64,000 bases of DNA, taken from Thozetella sp. PMI_491. Taxonomy: Eukaryota; Ascomycota; Sordariomycetes; Chaetosphaeriales; Chaetosphaeriaceae. The notes under the pieces were generated by a model. It searched no databases. It saw nothing but the letters and a program-made list of their open reading frames with translations, and was not told where the DNA came from. The stretch is taken from contig MU270073.1 in the NCBI GenBank assembly GCA_021432635.1, positions 152,161-216,160 of the forward strand, written 5' to 3'. Of this stretch, positions 21,258 to 30,600 are shown piece after piece; position 1 is the first letter of the stretch, and every line of letters begins with the position of its first letter. The position numbers were made by a program, and so were the translations under genes.

Positions 21258-24200
21258 ATGGCCACTATCCCCTCAGGTGAGCTCGCCAATGCCGCTGCCT
21301 ACCCCCATGGGCTGCTCCGCGAGGACAGCAGCAGGTGTGCTAACACAATTCCCGCAGACCCTAAGGCCGTCGCTAGGCCGGCGGGCAAGGACGCGGCCGC
21401 CGTGGCGCCTTCCCCTGCTCGACCCGCCACCACGACCGCGACCGCGACTACGACCACGATCCTCAAGATTACACCTGTCCCGGTCCCCAAACCCGGCTCG
21501 ATACCCTCGCTGCCGCCATCCGCCGAGGCCGCTGCCGCCGCCGCGCGCGCGCAGGCCGCGAGCTCTGGATCGCCCGTCCCGGGCGCCTCAACCGCCAACT
21601 TCGGCGTTCTTCAGCCTGGCGGGCCAGCCAACCACTATACCGATGGACGTGTTCGCAATCCGATGCCCAGTAAGTTAAGGGGGAAGACGGATGGATCTAA
21701 GGGCAACTTCGGCGTCATGCTCATGGACGTGGGCATGAGCGAGGCGGCGGAACGTGATGCACGGGCCAAGCGCACCAGCGAGAGCACAGAGGCGGCGGCC
21801 AGGCGCGCCTTCGAGAACGGCTACGTATCTCTGAGGAGAAGCCGGTTCGTTCAGGTGCCTGACGAGAACGCGGGTTCACCCGCAGTGCCACAGCCATATG
21901 TCCCTCAGACCCAGGCTGCCCAGGCTGCCCAGGCTGCCCAGGTTTCTCAGGCTTCCCAGGCTTCCCAGGGAGACAGCGCAGCTGGGCAGCAGCAGATTCT
22001 CACGCCAGAGGAGATCAAGTCGGAGCAGGCCCGACTTCTGACGCTCCTAAGGAGCTTGCATCCCGTACTCGTCGTCGATCACTTATGTAAGGCATTGGCC
22101 TTCTTTGGGGGCATTCCCGGCGCGCCGCCCCCGGCAAACGGCGTCTTTCCCGAGAGTGCGGATGCGAATGGCTCGGGGAGACTGCTTGTCGGCTGGCTCG
22201 CAGAGATATTCCCAAAGTTAGGCCACTCGAACAAGAACAGGGCTTTGAGCCCCATACGACAGCTCGATGTTCTGCGAGAAGATGTGCTCCGAGATCTGGA
22301 TCACCCTGCGCACAGCACTAGAGGGTCGGTACCACCGCTGCCCGGTGCGTCCTCGTCTACGTCGACTGCGCCGGCAGCACCGGCCGAACCCGAGAAGCGA
22401 CGAAGGGGCAGGCCGAAAGGCAGCAAGGCTGCCAAGCCTCGCAAGGACAAAGGTATTAAAAAGGGCCCCATGAAGCCAATCGGGGCGGCAAGCCAACCCG
22501 GGCAGAGTGCACCGGCCGTAGCCGAGAGCTCCTGGATCGATATCGAAGGGGACGATGGCGATGGCGAGGGAGAAGAGGTTGATGCTCCCGACGACATCGA
22601 CAGAAGCGTAATGCTCCTTGCTCAGGCAGCAAGCCCAGAACCACAGGCGCAGTCGCAAACAGTCATGCAGCTGCAGCCGCCGGTCCCATCGGGAAGTGAC
22701 ACACAGTCCATAAGTACGCCGGCCCGAACGTCGTTGCCCATGGGCGTCCCGGCCAGCAGCGATCCCACCGCCGCCGATGGCAACCCAAAGCGCCGCGGCC
22801 GGCCGAAGGGCTCCAAGAATCGCCCAAAGGAGACGCTGAGCTCTACTCCTCAAGCCAGCCAGACGCCTCAGGCCTCCCATGGCGCGCTTGCTTTGCAGCC
22901 ACAAGGGGCCGGACTTGCGACGCCGTCCAATTCCTTCACTAACCAGTCCTTTACTGCGGTGAATACGCAGGTAGCCGATGCGACCCCTACCTCTGACAAG
23001 AAAAAGCTCGGCAGGCCAAAGGGGTCCAAGACCAAGCCTAAAATTCCCTCGGAAGCGACTCCGAGTGCCCAAGGGCAGGGCTTGCCGCTGGCGATTCCTA
23101 TGCCGACGACCCCATCTGCTACCTCGAGCATGATAGCCCAGGCCCAGGCCTACTCGGCAACCCCGGGTGTCCAGGCCGGGCAGGCAGCGAGCGCGGCGAA
23201 CACCGGCCAGAAGCGCAAGCGGAACCCAAGCAAAAACACCAACAGCCTCCAACCCACGGCGAACATGTCGCACAATCCTGCCGCGCTGTCGCAAATCAAC
23301 GGGTCTTCTCTCCCCACACCTTCCAGCAACCCGTCATCGCAGGCAGATGCGACCCCTACCATGCCAGCTGCGCTGCCGCCAGCCAAGCGCCAGAAGAAGA
23401 CGAAAGATGCTAAAGCGCAGGTGCCAAACCAGGCCCTGGGGGTGACATCGAATGTTGCGGAGTACGGAGCGGTTGTGCCCACTTCTGCTTCGGCCTCCGG
23501 GCCAGGATCAGATGCTAAGATGGCGACTTCAGCATCCGCTCCGCTTCAGATACAATCTCCTGAGCCGGTCGACCCCCCTACTCCGTCCCTCCATTCACCA
23601 GGGCAGGGCCACTTCGAGGTCCAGTCGCCAACCATGATGGAGAACTACGAGGCACAGCTTCAAGCCCAGCTGGAACAGGCAGCAGAGGCCGAGGCACAAA
23701 AGTCAACTCCAGTCCTAGGTCCGGCACAGACTCAAGCCAACAGCCGACGCCTTATGTCAAATCGCGCGCAGCAATCACAGCAGCAAGTGCAGCAACCACA
23801 GCAGCCGCCGCAGCAGCAGCAACCGCCGCAGCAGCAACCGCAACAGCAGCAACCGCAGCCGCAAAACACGTACCACCAGAGACAGCACTCTCAACCGTCA
23901 CAGCAAGCACAGTCGGCTGCTGGCCAGAGCAGGTCCCCCAATCCTCAGAGCCAGTCGGCAAAGTCTCAGACGACAAGTCCCATGGTCTCGCAGCAAGCAT
24001 CTCGGTCCTCCCAGTCCTCTTACTCACAGTATCGCTCTTCTACGGCGCAGTACAACCAACAAGGCTCGTACGGGATGCAGCAGTCCCAACAGGCGCCCCA
24101 AGGCCGCCAGCAGCAGCCATATTCGACGCAGCAGCAGGCGAGCCCCCAAATTGTCACGCCCACGTCGCAGACTCAACAGTATTCATCGACTGCTCAGCAG

Positions 24201-24848
24201 CCCCAACAATACACCGCCTCGCAGCAGTACTCGGGTGCCTCTCAGTCACCTTCGTACTCGGGTGGGCAGCAGCGCTACCAGCAGCAGCAGAATGCCACTG
24301 CTACGTCGACCAATTCGTACACGGCTCACCAGTCACCGCAGTTTTCAGCGAACAATAGCTTCAGCTCGGCGGACCACACGTACCGCAACTCGACGGCGGG
24401 AATGAACCCCGCGCCACTCAATACGTCGCTGAACAACTCGTCCTACGGCGGCCAGCGGAGCCAATCCTCGACACCGTCCACAGCCAACGTGTACCACTCC
24501 AGCACCCCCTCCCACGGGCTTCCACAGTACAGCCCTGCTAGCTCTGCTCAGCACCAACAGGCACACCAACGGTCCACCAGCTCTGGCCACCACTCTTCGA
24601 GCGGCCAGCCCATGACAGGCATGCAGAACTTCGGGACCAGCGCTGCGGCAGCGGACTGGGGCATCTTCGACACAAGCACCCTCGACACGACCAACAACCA
24701 TTCAGCGCTGGCCCTGAACAACACGGGCTACAACATGAACTCGGGCGCCGTGTCTCGCGCATCGACGGGCGCGAGCAATGCATTCGCGGGCAACGGTCTA
24801 GCAAGTTTTGACACACCAGGGACTTACTACCACGGGGTAAGGAGGTAG
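21258..24848 (+). CDS. AT-hook, glutamine-rich nuclear protein (unnamed)
   Basis: Probable chromatin or transcription-associated protein; I do not recognise a named family. Best model: exon 1 at 21258-21276 and exon 2 at 21358-24848, 1169 aa. The 81-nt intron has GTGAGC, a GTGCTAACAC branch site and a CCCGCAG acceptor, giving MATIPSDPKAVARP at the N-terminus. Residues about 80-180 contain NFGVLQPGGPANHYTDGRV and NFGVMLMDVGMSEAAERDAR. A run of 9-nt repeats (about 21911-21968) encodes AQ/SQ triplets. Three AT-hook cores are visible: RRRGRPKGSK (about 350), KRRGRPKGSK (about 482) and KLGRPKGSK (about 553), plus basic GQKRKRNPSKN. Residues about 800-1000 are glutamine-rich, and the C-terminus is Ser/Asn/Gly-rich. 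Because intron 1 is a multiple of three without a stop, retention would add 27 residues. A GTAAGG just before the stop could be a last donor, so the 3' end is uncertain. Confidence 0.8.
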   Translation: MATIPSGELANAAAYPHGLLREDSSRCANTIPADPKAVARPAGKDAAAVAPSPARPATTTATATTTTILKITPVPVPKPGSIPSLPPSAEAAAAAARAQAASSGSPVPGASTANFGVLQPGGPANHYTDGRVRNPMPSKLRGKTDGSKGNFGVMLMDVGMSEAAERDARAKRTSESTEAAARRAFENGYVSLRRSRFVQVPDENAGSPAVPQPYVPQTQAAQAAQAAQVSQASQASQGDSAAGQQQILTPEEIKSEQARLLTLLRSLHPVLVVDHLCKALAFFGGIPGAPPPANGVFPESADANGSGRLLVGWLAEIFPKLGHSNKNRALSPIRQLDVLREDVLRDLDHPAHSTRGSVPPLPGASSSTSTAPAAPAEPEKRRRGRPKGSKAAKPRKDKGIKKGPMKPIGAASQPGQSAPAVAESSWIDIEGDDGDGEGEEVDAPDDIDRSVMLLAQAASPEPQAQSQTVMQLQPPVPSGSDTQSISTPARTSLPMGVPASSDPTAADGNPKRRGRPKGSKNRPKETLSSTPQASQTPQASHGALALQPQGAGLATPSNSFTNQSFTAVNTQVADATPTSDKKKLGRPKGSKTKPKIPSEATPSAQGQGLPLAIPMPTTPSATSSMIAQAQAYSATPGVQAGQAASAANTGQKRKRNPSKNTNSLQPTANMSHNPAALSQINGSSLPTPSSNPSSQADATPTMPAALPPAKRQKKTKDAKAQVPNQALGVTSNVAEYGAVVPTSASASGPGSDAKMATSASAPLQIQSPEPVDPPTPSLHSPGQGHFEVQSPTMMENYEAQLQAQLEQAAEAEAQKSTPVLGPAQTQANSRRLMSNRAQQSQQQVQQPQQPPQQQQPPQQQPQQQQPQPQNTYHQRQHSQPSQQAQSAAGQSRSPNPQSQSAKSQTTSPMVSQQASRSSQSSYSQYRSSTAQYNQQGSYGMQQSQQAPQGRQQQPYSTQQQASPQIVTPTSQTQQYSSTAQQPQQYTASQQYSGASQSPSYSGGQQRYQQQQNATATSTNSYTAHQSPQFSANNSFSSADHTYRNSTAGMNPAPLNTSLNNSSYGGQRSQSSTPSTANVYHSSTPSHGLPQYSPASSAQHQQAHQRSTSSGHHSSSGQPMTGMQNFGTSAAAADWGIFDTSTLDTTNNHSALALNNTGYNMNSGAVSRASTGASNAFAGNGLASFDTPGTYYHGVRR
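21911..21968 (+). repeat. coding 9-nt tandem repeat (Gln-Ala-Ala / Gln-Ala-Ser units)
   Basis: About six imperfect head-to-tail copies of a 9-nt unit (CAGGCTGCC, drifting to CAGGCTTCC) lie in the AT-hook protein gene. They encode an AQAAQAAQVSQASQASQ stretch. Such in-frame repeats vary in copy number between strains. Confidence 0.85.
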
Positions 24849-26714
24849 AAGACAGCATCTGGACTATTTGGGGGCTGAAATCGGGCGCCGAGGGGTTTGG
24901 CCTCGTGCGCAAGACTCCGCAACAGAGGCTCAGCTAAACGAGCAGTATGGTGTGCGGCTGAACAGGGTCATTGTCCATGTTTCTGTTCTTTTTTTATTTC
25001 CCTTTGTTATCATGATAGTTGAGGATACCATATTTTTGCTGTGCTTTCGGCGTGGAGTCAACGGCAGTGTCTTTTTTTTATATATTTATTATTAGTCCTG
25101 GCAGGGGGTTTAAAGGGGGGTTTTCATCTCTACGATTAATGAAGGCGAATGGCACAGCATGGACTCGGGCACGACAACACCGGCCCAGAAGGATTTCTTG
25201 TTCCATCTATAATTGTATGCAAATGGAATGCCAGCCCTGACTAGACCCCAGGCTCGCATCTTCACACGGAATTTAAGGTCTTGTACAAATCCGAGCTGTT
25301 CGTTGGCGGTTATTAATACCCCTGTCCAGCACGGGTGGCTTGCTTCCTTCAAAGCTGGTGGCGCCCAATCACCCTCGCGAGGCCCGTCTGTTTACCTCGC
25401 GCCAGGGGTACGCCGGCACTGACGAGGAAACAAGACTGTCGAGCGAAATAAAACCCGCTGACCAGATCATCCATCCCCCAATGATTCCTCATCCGCGACG
25501 TTGCAACGCGCCCAGCGACCAAACCCTTCTCGAACAGGCTGCCCTACATCGAACTAAGCCGAAACTCGTGTTCCACAAGTCCATCTCAATTGTAGCCCGC
25601 GCGTGCGGCCAGAGTGGGTTTCTCCGTACATGGAGAGAGAGATGAGCTGAGCCGTCAGCTGCCGGTCGCTGCACGGTGCTTGGCTGTTCCCCCTCCCGCC
25701 GAAAGGCGAACAAGTAAGCGAGCCAGGGAGCAGGTGAGGACGTGCTGGTGTATGGAAATTAGATCGGGAGTTCGGCAGTCGAGACTACTACTGCACAGTA
25801 GATGCCACGGCAGAATATCCCTTCCGCTTTGGGACTGTCCTACAGGGATTTGAGTTGCCAAAGTTCGCAAGGGAGGTCGGAGGCTGGTCTGTGTACTTTG
25901 TAGCTCCCACTGTTCGTAACTGTGCGCAGCCGGAGCGAGAAAGGATTTTGATCTAGACATGTCTTCCGCGGCTCTTAGCCGTCTGTCTTAGGCCTTACCG
26001 AGACTCGACGAGACCGTCACGCACAGTAGATGCTGGATGTCAGGATAGTAGCCATCACACGGTCGCACAGGATTACCAAGACTAGAGCCAAGTAAACACC
26101 GTATTCGAGTTCAGCGCTCGCCAACAATGGCGGTTGTATTCGATAGGATGGTATATGACGCTCCCACCTACCGCCCTTCCTCAAGGCGGTGATAGTACAT
26201 GAATCTTCCGTTCCTTCCCTCCGTCCGTATCCGACCTCCCTAGACTAAGTAAACAAGATCGACAACACAGGGAGCAAAGTGTCCGGGTTGAAGTTCGAGA
26301 AAGAAGAAAGACGCCTCGGTGGACGGACCACACCCCCTTCCATAAACCCCTGTTGGGGAACCCCCCAAGACCAAACATAGAAAAACCGCACCGACCGTCC
26401 ATGGAACACCGGCTAGTAAAACTCTTCCATGGGACAGATGGCAAGTATCCCGGTAACGCCTCGTAAATGCTTTTCTGAGAGCCCGACATGACATAGAAAA
26501 CGTGGCCTGCTCAAAATCCGTCTACGTCTTTAGAGACGCCTGCCCATACACAAGGAAACGTGTTGTTGTTCGTAAGAGAAGTCGGTGAGTGTGTAAAAAG
26601 TGTTGACCGCGTGTGTCAAGAAATTATATTATCCGGGGTGGTTCGGCGGGTGGGACGGCCTCGCGTTCGTGTCGTCGCTTAGCACGTCCAGTTCTTCCGA
26701 GCCCGGGTTGTCGT
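24849..26714. other. convergent 3' intergenic region
   Basis: This 1.9-kb stretch lies between the stops of the AT-hook gene and the convergent F-box gene. An AT-rich part at about 24985-25095, with T-runs and TATATATTTATTATTAG, looks like the 3' end region of the AT-hook gene. The rest has no supportable gene. Confidence 0.55.
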
Positions 26715-28397
26715 TTATTCCAAGTCGTCCTCCACGATGGCATCCAGGTTCGGCCGTACCGATTCAGGAGCACAAGCCCCGTAGAGCCATTCGTCTTCTA
26801 GCTCTATCCCGTCGTCGCGGATCAGGTCCATCATGACCGAGGCGTTCCGTTTGATGTCGGCTGGGTGCTCGACAATCTTCCTCTCCAGAATCATTGCCTC
26901 GGCTGTTTCGAGCCAGATCTTCTGCAGAACGGGGAGGTCCGGGATGAGCATCTTCAGCTTGTCCTTGTCCATCTCGTCCATGGCCATAGGCATGCCAGCC
27001 GAGAGGCTGGTGTTGAAGATGAAGCCCCCTTGAGGCATTCCATAGCCGGTGCTGTCGACAGAGCCTCGATGCGGAGGCATCGGCATAGCAGGCTCTGCTG
27101 GCTTCCCAATGACAGCCATCGACTTTTTCCTGGCTAAGCCCATCAACCCTCGTCGCTTCTTCGGCTCAGGATCGGGGAGCAAAGGGTCCTTAGCGACCGT
27201 GTTGTACCAATCGTCCACGGCATTTCGTCTGGTGTTGTATCCCTTGACCTCCCAGAACCTCTCAACCTGCCTCAGCCCGCCAATGCACAGGATAGCGACG
27301 TGAACCTCATCCGGTGGCTTGTCCTTCAGATAACCTCTGAGTGACTTTTCTACACGACCGATATATGAGGGCGGGCGTAACCTTCGGCAAAAGGAAGAGA
27401 TCACCAAGGGGAAGACCTGGTGGACTCTGAGAAGGGTCTGGTCGTCATACATGGCCATAATCTTGGCCTCAATAGGATTGACAGTGAAAGGCGTCCTCGA
27501 GAGGCCAATCCCGCCATTCTCGGCGAGATGTTGGAGATGCAGTTCCCTATAGGTCTCGAAGAAGTGGAATATTGTGAAGACCAGCGGGATAAGTCGCCGC
27601 CTCATCCGTTCAGTCTGAGGCTCAAATTCTTTCTGTGCTTGTGGCGTTTTCTTCAGGAATATTTCCTTCAACATCCATTCGCACATCATATGCGACAGCT
27701 TAGCAGCGATATGTAGTCGATGCCATAGTCCACAAAGGTAGTGAAAGTTCATCTGAGATGGCTCCGGGACGGGATAGAGTCGCTTAGCATAGGCGGGGAT
27801 GTGATGATCAAGATGATAGCGAGTTATGGGCCCTTCGTTTAATGATATCAGGGCGTGGAGTGAGCTCGACGCCAAGCGCAGACTCAATATGTCAGAGAGG
27901 GGAAGCGAAGAGATGATCTGCACCTGCAACTCATTCGGTAGGCCAGAGAAAAGTTGCTCAAATGGGATGCTGGGTAGTATAATGTTAGGCGAGGTGCGGA
28001 GAAGCCAGGGACGGGGAGAGTGGTCATCAACCAACCTTATCTTTGTCGACTCCGCGACAGACGTCCGTCTTTCGATGAATGGCAGAGGCTGTGGAAGTTG
28101 CTCTATGCTCGTCGTTGTCGTCGTCGTGGATGTTTTTGAGTGGGACTTGAACCTGAAACCACGAAAGAGACCCTTCTGCTTCTGATCGTTACCCTTGGTC
28201 GCGGGCTCCTCCACGAGTTCAGCTTGCTGCTGCGATCCCCTTATCGGAAGAATGAATTGTGACTCGGGGAAATTGTGGACGGTTGTTGTCGTTGTTGACG
28301 ATTCGGCCGTCCCGGAGGCTGCTCGTTGCTTCGCCTCTTCCTGGAGCTTCTGATAGTACCGCTCCGAGGCGAACTCGGTCATATGTTGGTGATCCAT
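26715..28397 (-). CDS. F-box domain protein
   Basis: Putative substrate adaptor of an SCF ubiquitin ligase. A single uninterrupted exon encodes 560 aa from the ATG at 28397 (MDHQHMTEFASERYYQK). An in-frame non-ATG extension to 28439 was ignored. The N-terminal 150 residues are low complexity with a Thr run and a basic KGLFRGFRFKSHSK patch. The F-box is at about 155-195: LFSGLPNELQVQIISSLPLS then DILSLRLASSSLHALISLNE, with the Leu-Pro and hydrophobic pattern that binds Skp1. Downstream is an all-helical region with a YLCGLWHRLHIAAKLSHMMC segment and a WYNTVAKDPLLPDPEPKKRR linker. The C-terminus ends IVEDDLE. There are no WD40 or leucine-rich repeats, so the substrate is not predictable. It resembles fungal-specific F-box proteins of unknown target. 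Upstream lies the longest gene-free tract of the window. Confidence 0.85.
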   Translation of the reverse strand: MDHQHMTEFASERYYQKLQEEAKQRAASGTAESSTTTTTVHNFPESQFILPIRGSQQQAELVEEPATKGNDQKQKGLFRGFRFKSHSKTSTTTTTTSIEQLPQPLPFIERRTSVAESTKIRLVDDHSPRPWLLRTSPNIILPSIPFEQLFSGLPNELQVQIISSLPLSDILSLRLASSSLHALISLNEGPITRYHLDHHIPAYAKRLYPVPEPSQMNFHYLCGLWHRLHIAAKLSHMMCEWMLKEIFLKKTPQAQKEFEPQTERMRRRLIPLVFTIFHFFETYRELHLQHLAENGGIGLSRTPFTVNPIEAKIMAMYDDQTLLRVHQVFPLVISSFCRRLRPPSYIGRVEKSLRGYLKDKPPDEVHVAILCIGGLRQVERFWEVKGYNTRRNAVDDWYNTVAKDPLLPDPEPKKRRGLMGLARKKSMAVIGKPAEPAMPMPPHRGSVDSTGYGMPQGGFIFNTSLSAGMPMAMDEMDKDKLKMLIPDLPVLQKIWLETAEAMILERKIVEHPADIKRNASVMMDLIRDDGIELEDEWLYGACAPESVRPNLDAIVEDDLE

Positions 28398-30600
28398 TTT
28401 GGTGTTTTTTTTGTCAACGGCAGCGCCGCGGACGAGCAAGGGGAAGATGGACGCCGTTCAAGAACGGGTGGACCATGCGATGGCGAGGCGGCCTCGATCT
28501 CCCCCTTTAGTGTGAGGCCGTCGAGTCGACGGTTGAGATGGACTTGATGGTGACGAGAAGCAGTCTCAGCTCAACCATGGTGGGACATCGGACCTTCGGT
28601 GGTAGTCAAGATGGTCGAGGGCGAGAGATGAGCGGCGGGCACCGAGGTCTTTGAAGACCGCGATTCCGAACGCAAGATTGGACGGCGCAGTGCCTTGGTC
28701 CCTAGCGAGAGGCGACTAAGGAAACTGAGGAAAAAAAAAGACCCTCTAAAAAGGCAGCGACGGACCGGCTGTGTCTCCGATCTGTCCGGTACGCGTAGAG
28801 CCACTGGAGAGAGACCTTCGTCGGGGAACTCGGGGAGTGACCCAGGCGCAGGCTTCGTGGTCGGGCGATGGAGGCACCCTTGGCTGTCGTCGTGAGTGAG
28901 AGTGTCAGGCAAACCAGACCGGAGCGGCGATTGACGAGAAGTAGACACTCTCGTTGTCGTCTCGGCAAATGGGGTCGCGGCGATGCGAGCGTTTGGTCGT
29001 CTGCTCGTTCGGGGGTGGCGGGCGGCGGCGGGAGGGCGATCAATCGCTCGAGCGTGGGAGGGCGTCGTTCAAAAAAGAGCGGCTCTCGCAGTGGGCGTTC
29101 GCTGGGGGGGGCCGGTGTCCAGCGCACAGAAAAGAGTCGCTCGCGGGTTGTCGACGGCGAGTTGAAAAAGTCGACCGATGGGAGACCGAAGATGGTGCAA
29201 GAGGACAAGTGAGGGTCGTCAGCGATAAACAGGCTCAATGGTGAAAGCCTGTTAGGGGAGAGTTCGGGCCTGTTTGGGAAAGAGTGGGGGGGAAGGTGGA
29301 TGATGGCCAAGGGCCCACGGAGCGCAGCGCAACAAGAAGAGCCCTGCCGAAGAGAGGCCGTCGGCGACGGGGGAAAGGCGTGCGATAGGCAATGATGGCG
29401 CCTGGCACCCAACTAAGTCTAAGCAGGCGGCGACGGGATGGGACAGTGTATGATTTGACCTGGGGGGCGGGAGGAAGGGCAGCGGCGAGACGGAGGGCAG
29501 CAGCGCTGGGGGTTTGGGCGGTTCGGTCGACTCTGGCGATGGATCTTGATAGACCACGGCGGTTTGGCCGGCCTAATAGTGGATAGACAGCATTGGGAGT
29601 CGGGCCAGAATCCACAGGTCACAGGTGAGAAAGCCACGCAGGACGCACTGGTACGGGGTGGCTGCTAAGGAGAACAATGGAGATTCCTTCCGACTAGCCG
29701 GCCCCGTGTGGAGAAGGCAGGTATCTCCCTATCTGGACCCCCGTCCCTTGCTCGCGTTTAATTGGGTGTCTCCCCAGGGCCGCTCAGCTTTTCCCCGTGT
29801 CAATCGGGCCTGTTATGTGGACTCTGGCCAGCCCAGCTAAAGGTACCCAGGTACCCCCCAGGCCGTTCACTGTCACTGCGACCCACGCCAGCCGCGGGAT
29901 TGCTACCGAGCCTTGGGGCTTTCGCCGCGGCGGCCCGCCATTGTCGCACCCTCGGCCAAACAGCAGGCGACCCCCATCTCGGTCGCGGTACAAGTGCGGT
30001 ACAACACCCCCCCAGGGCCACACGCCGCTGCGTGGGCAAGTCATAATTTAGCCGGGGCCAATGAAATGGGGCCGAAAGATGGGGAAAGCACGTCCTCTTG
30101 CAGCCGGCCGCCCTCCACAGCCAAGCTCCACAGCCAAGATCCACAGCCAAGCATTCGCTTCTCGTCCCTACTCAGTTCTGTCAGTGCATGGCGAATTTTG
30201 CGCCGGAGCAGGGCCTACTTGGCGTGCCTTCCCTACTGGGCCATCCATTGAGAGGAGTCGAAGAGGGGAGGGAAAGAGAGAGAGGGAGCCATCCAAGCTA
30301 TCCTACCGTGCAGAATCTAGCGCAGCAATACACAATACGAACGCGACCACACACTGCTGCACATACACACTGCGCACACTTGCAGATACAGCCACACTGT
30401 GGCCTCCTCGCCTAGGGTCATCTTCCTACCTTTTGTTCCTCCACCCACACACAAGAAGAGCGCCTCATCCCCTCCCCCCCCCTTTCCCACCTATGGAGGC
30501 GTCTGGCTCGAATGCTCTGTTGTGCAAAAGAAAATCTCGAACAGCCTGAGGAATGGAGGGCCCTATGTCTCGTCGCTTCACGCCTTTGTCCCGTTCTCTC
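28398..30600. other. upstream region of F-box gene, no supported gene
   Basis: This part of a longer gene-free tract probably includes the 5' leader and promoter of the F-box gene. It contains the 13-bp triple repeat at 30113-30151 and CT/GA-rich stretches. Open frames of up to 236 codons lack domains or credible composition. Confidence 0.5.
30113..30151. repeat. 13-bp unit, three tandem copies
   Basis: CTCCACAGCCAAG occurs twice perfectly and once with one substitution (ATCCACAGCCAAG), head to tail, in the gene-free tract upstream of the F-box gene. Confidence 0.9.
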
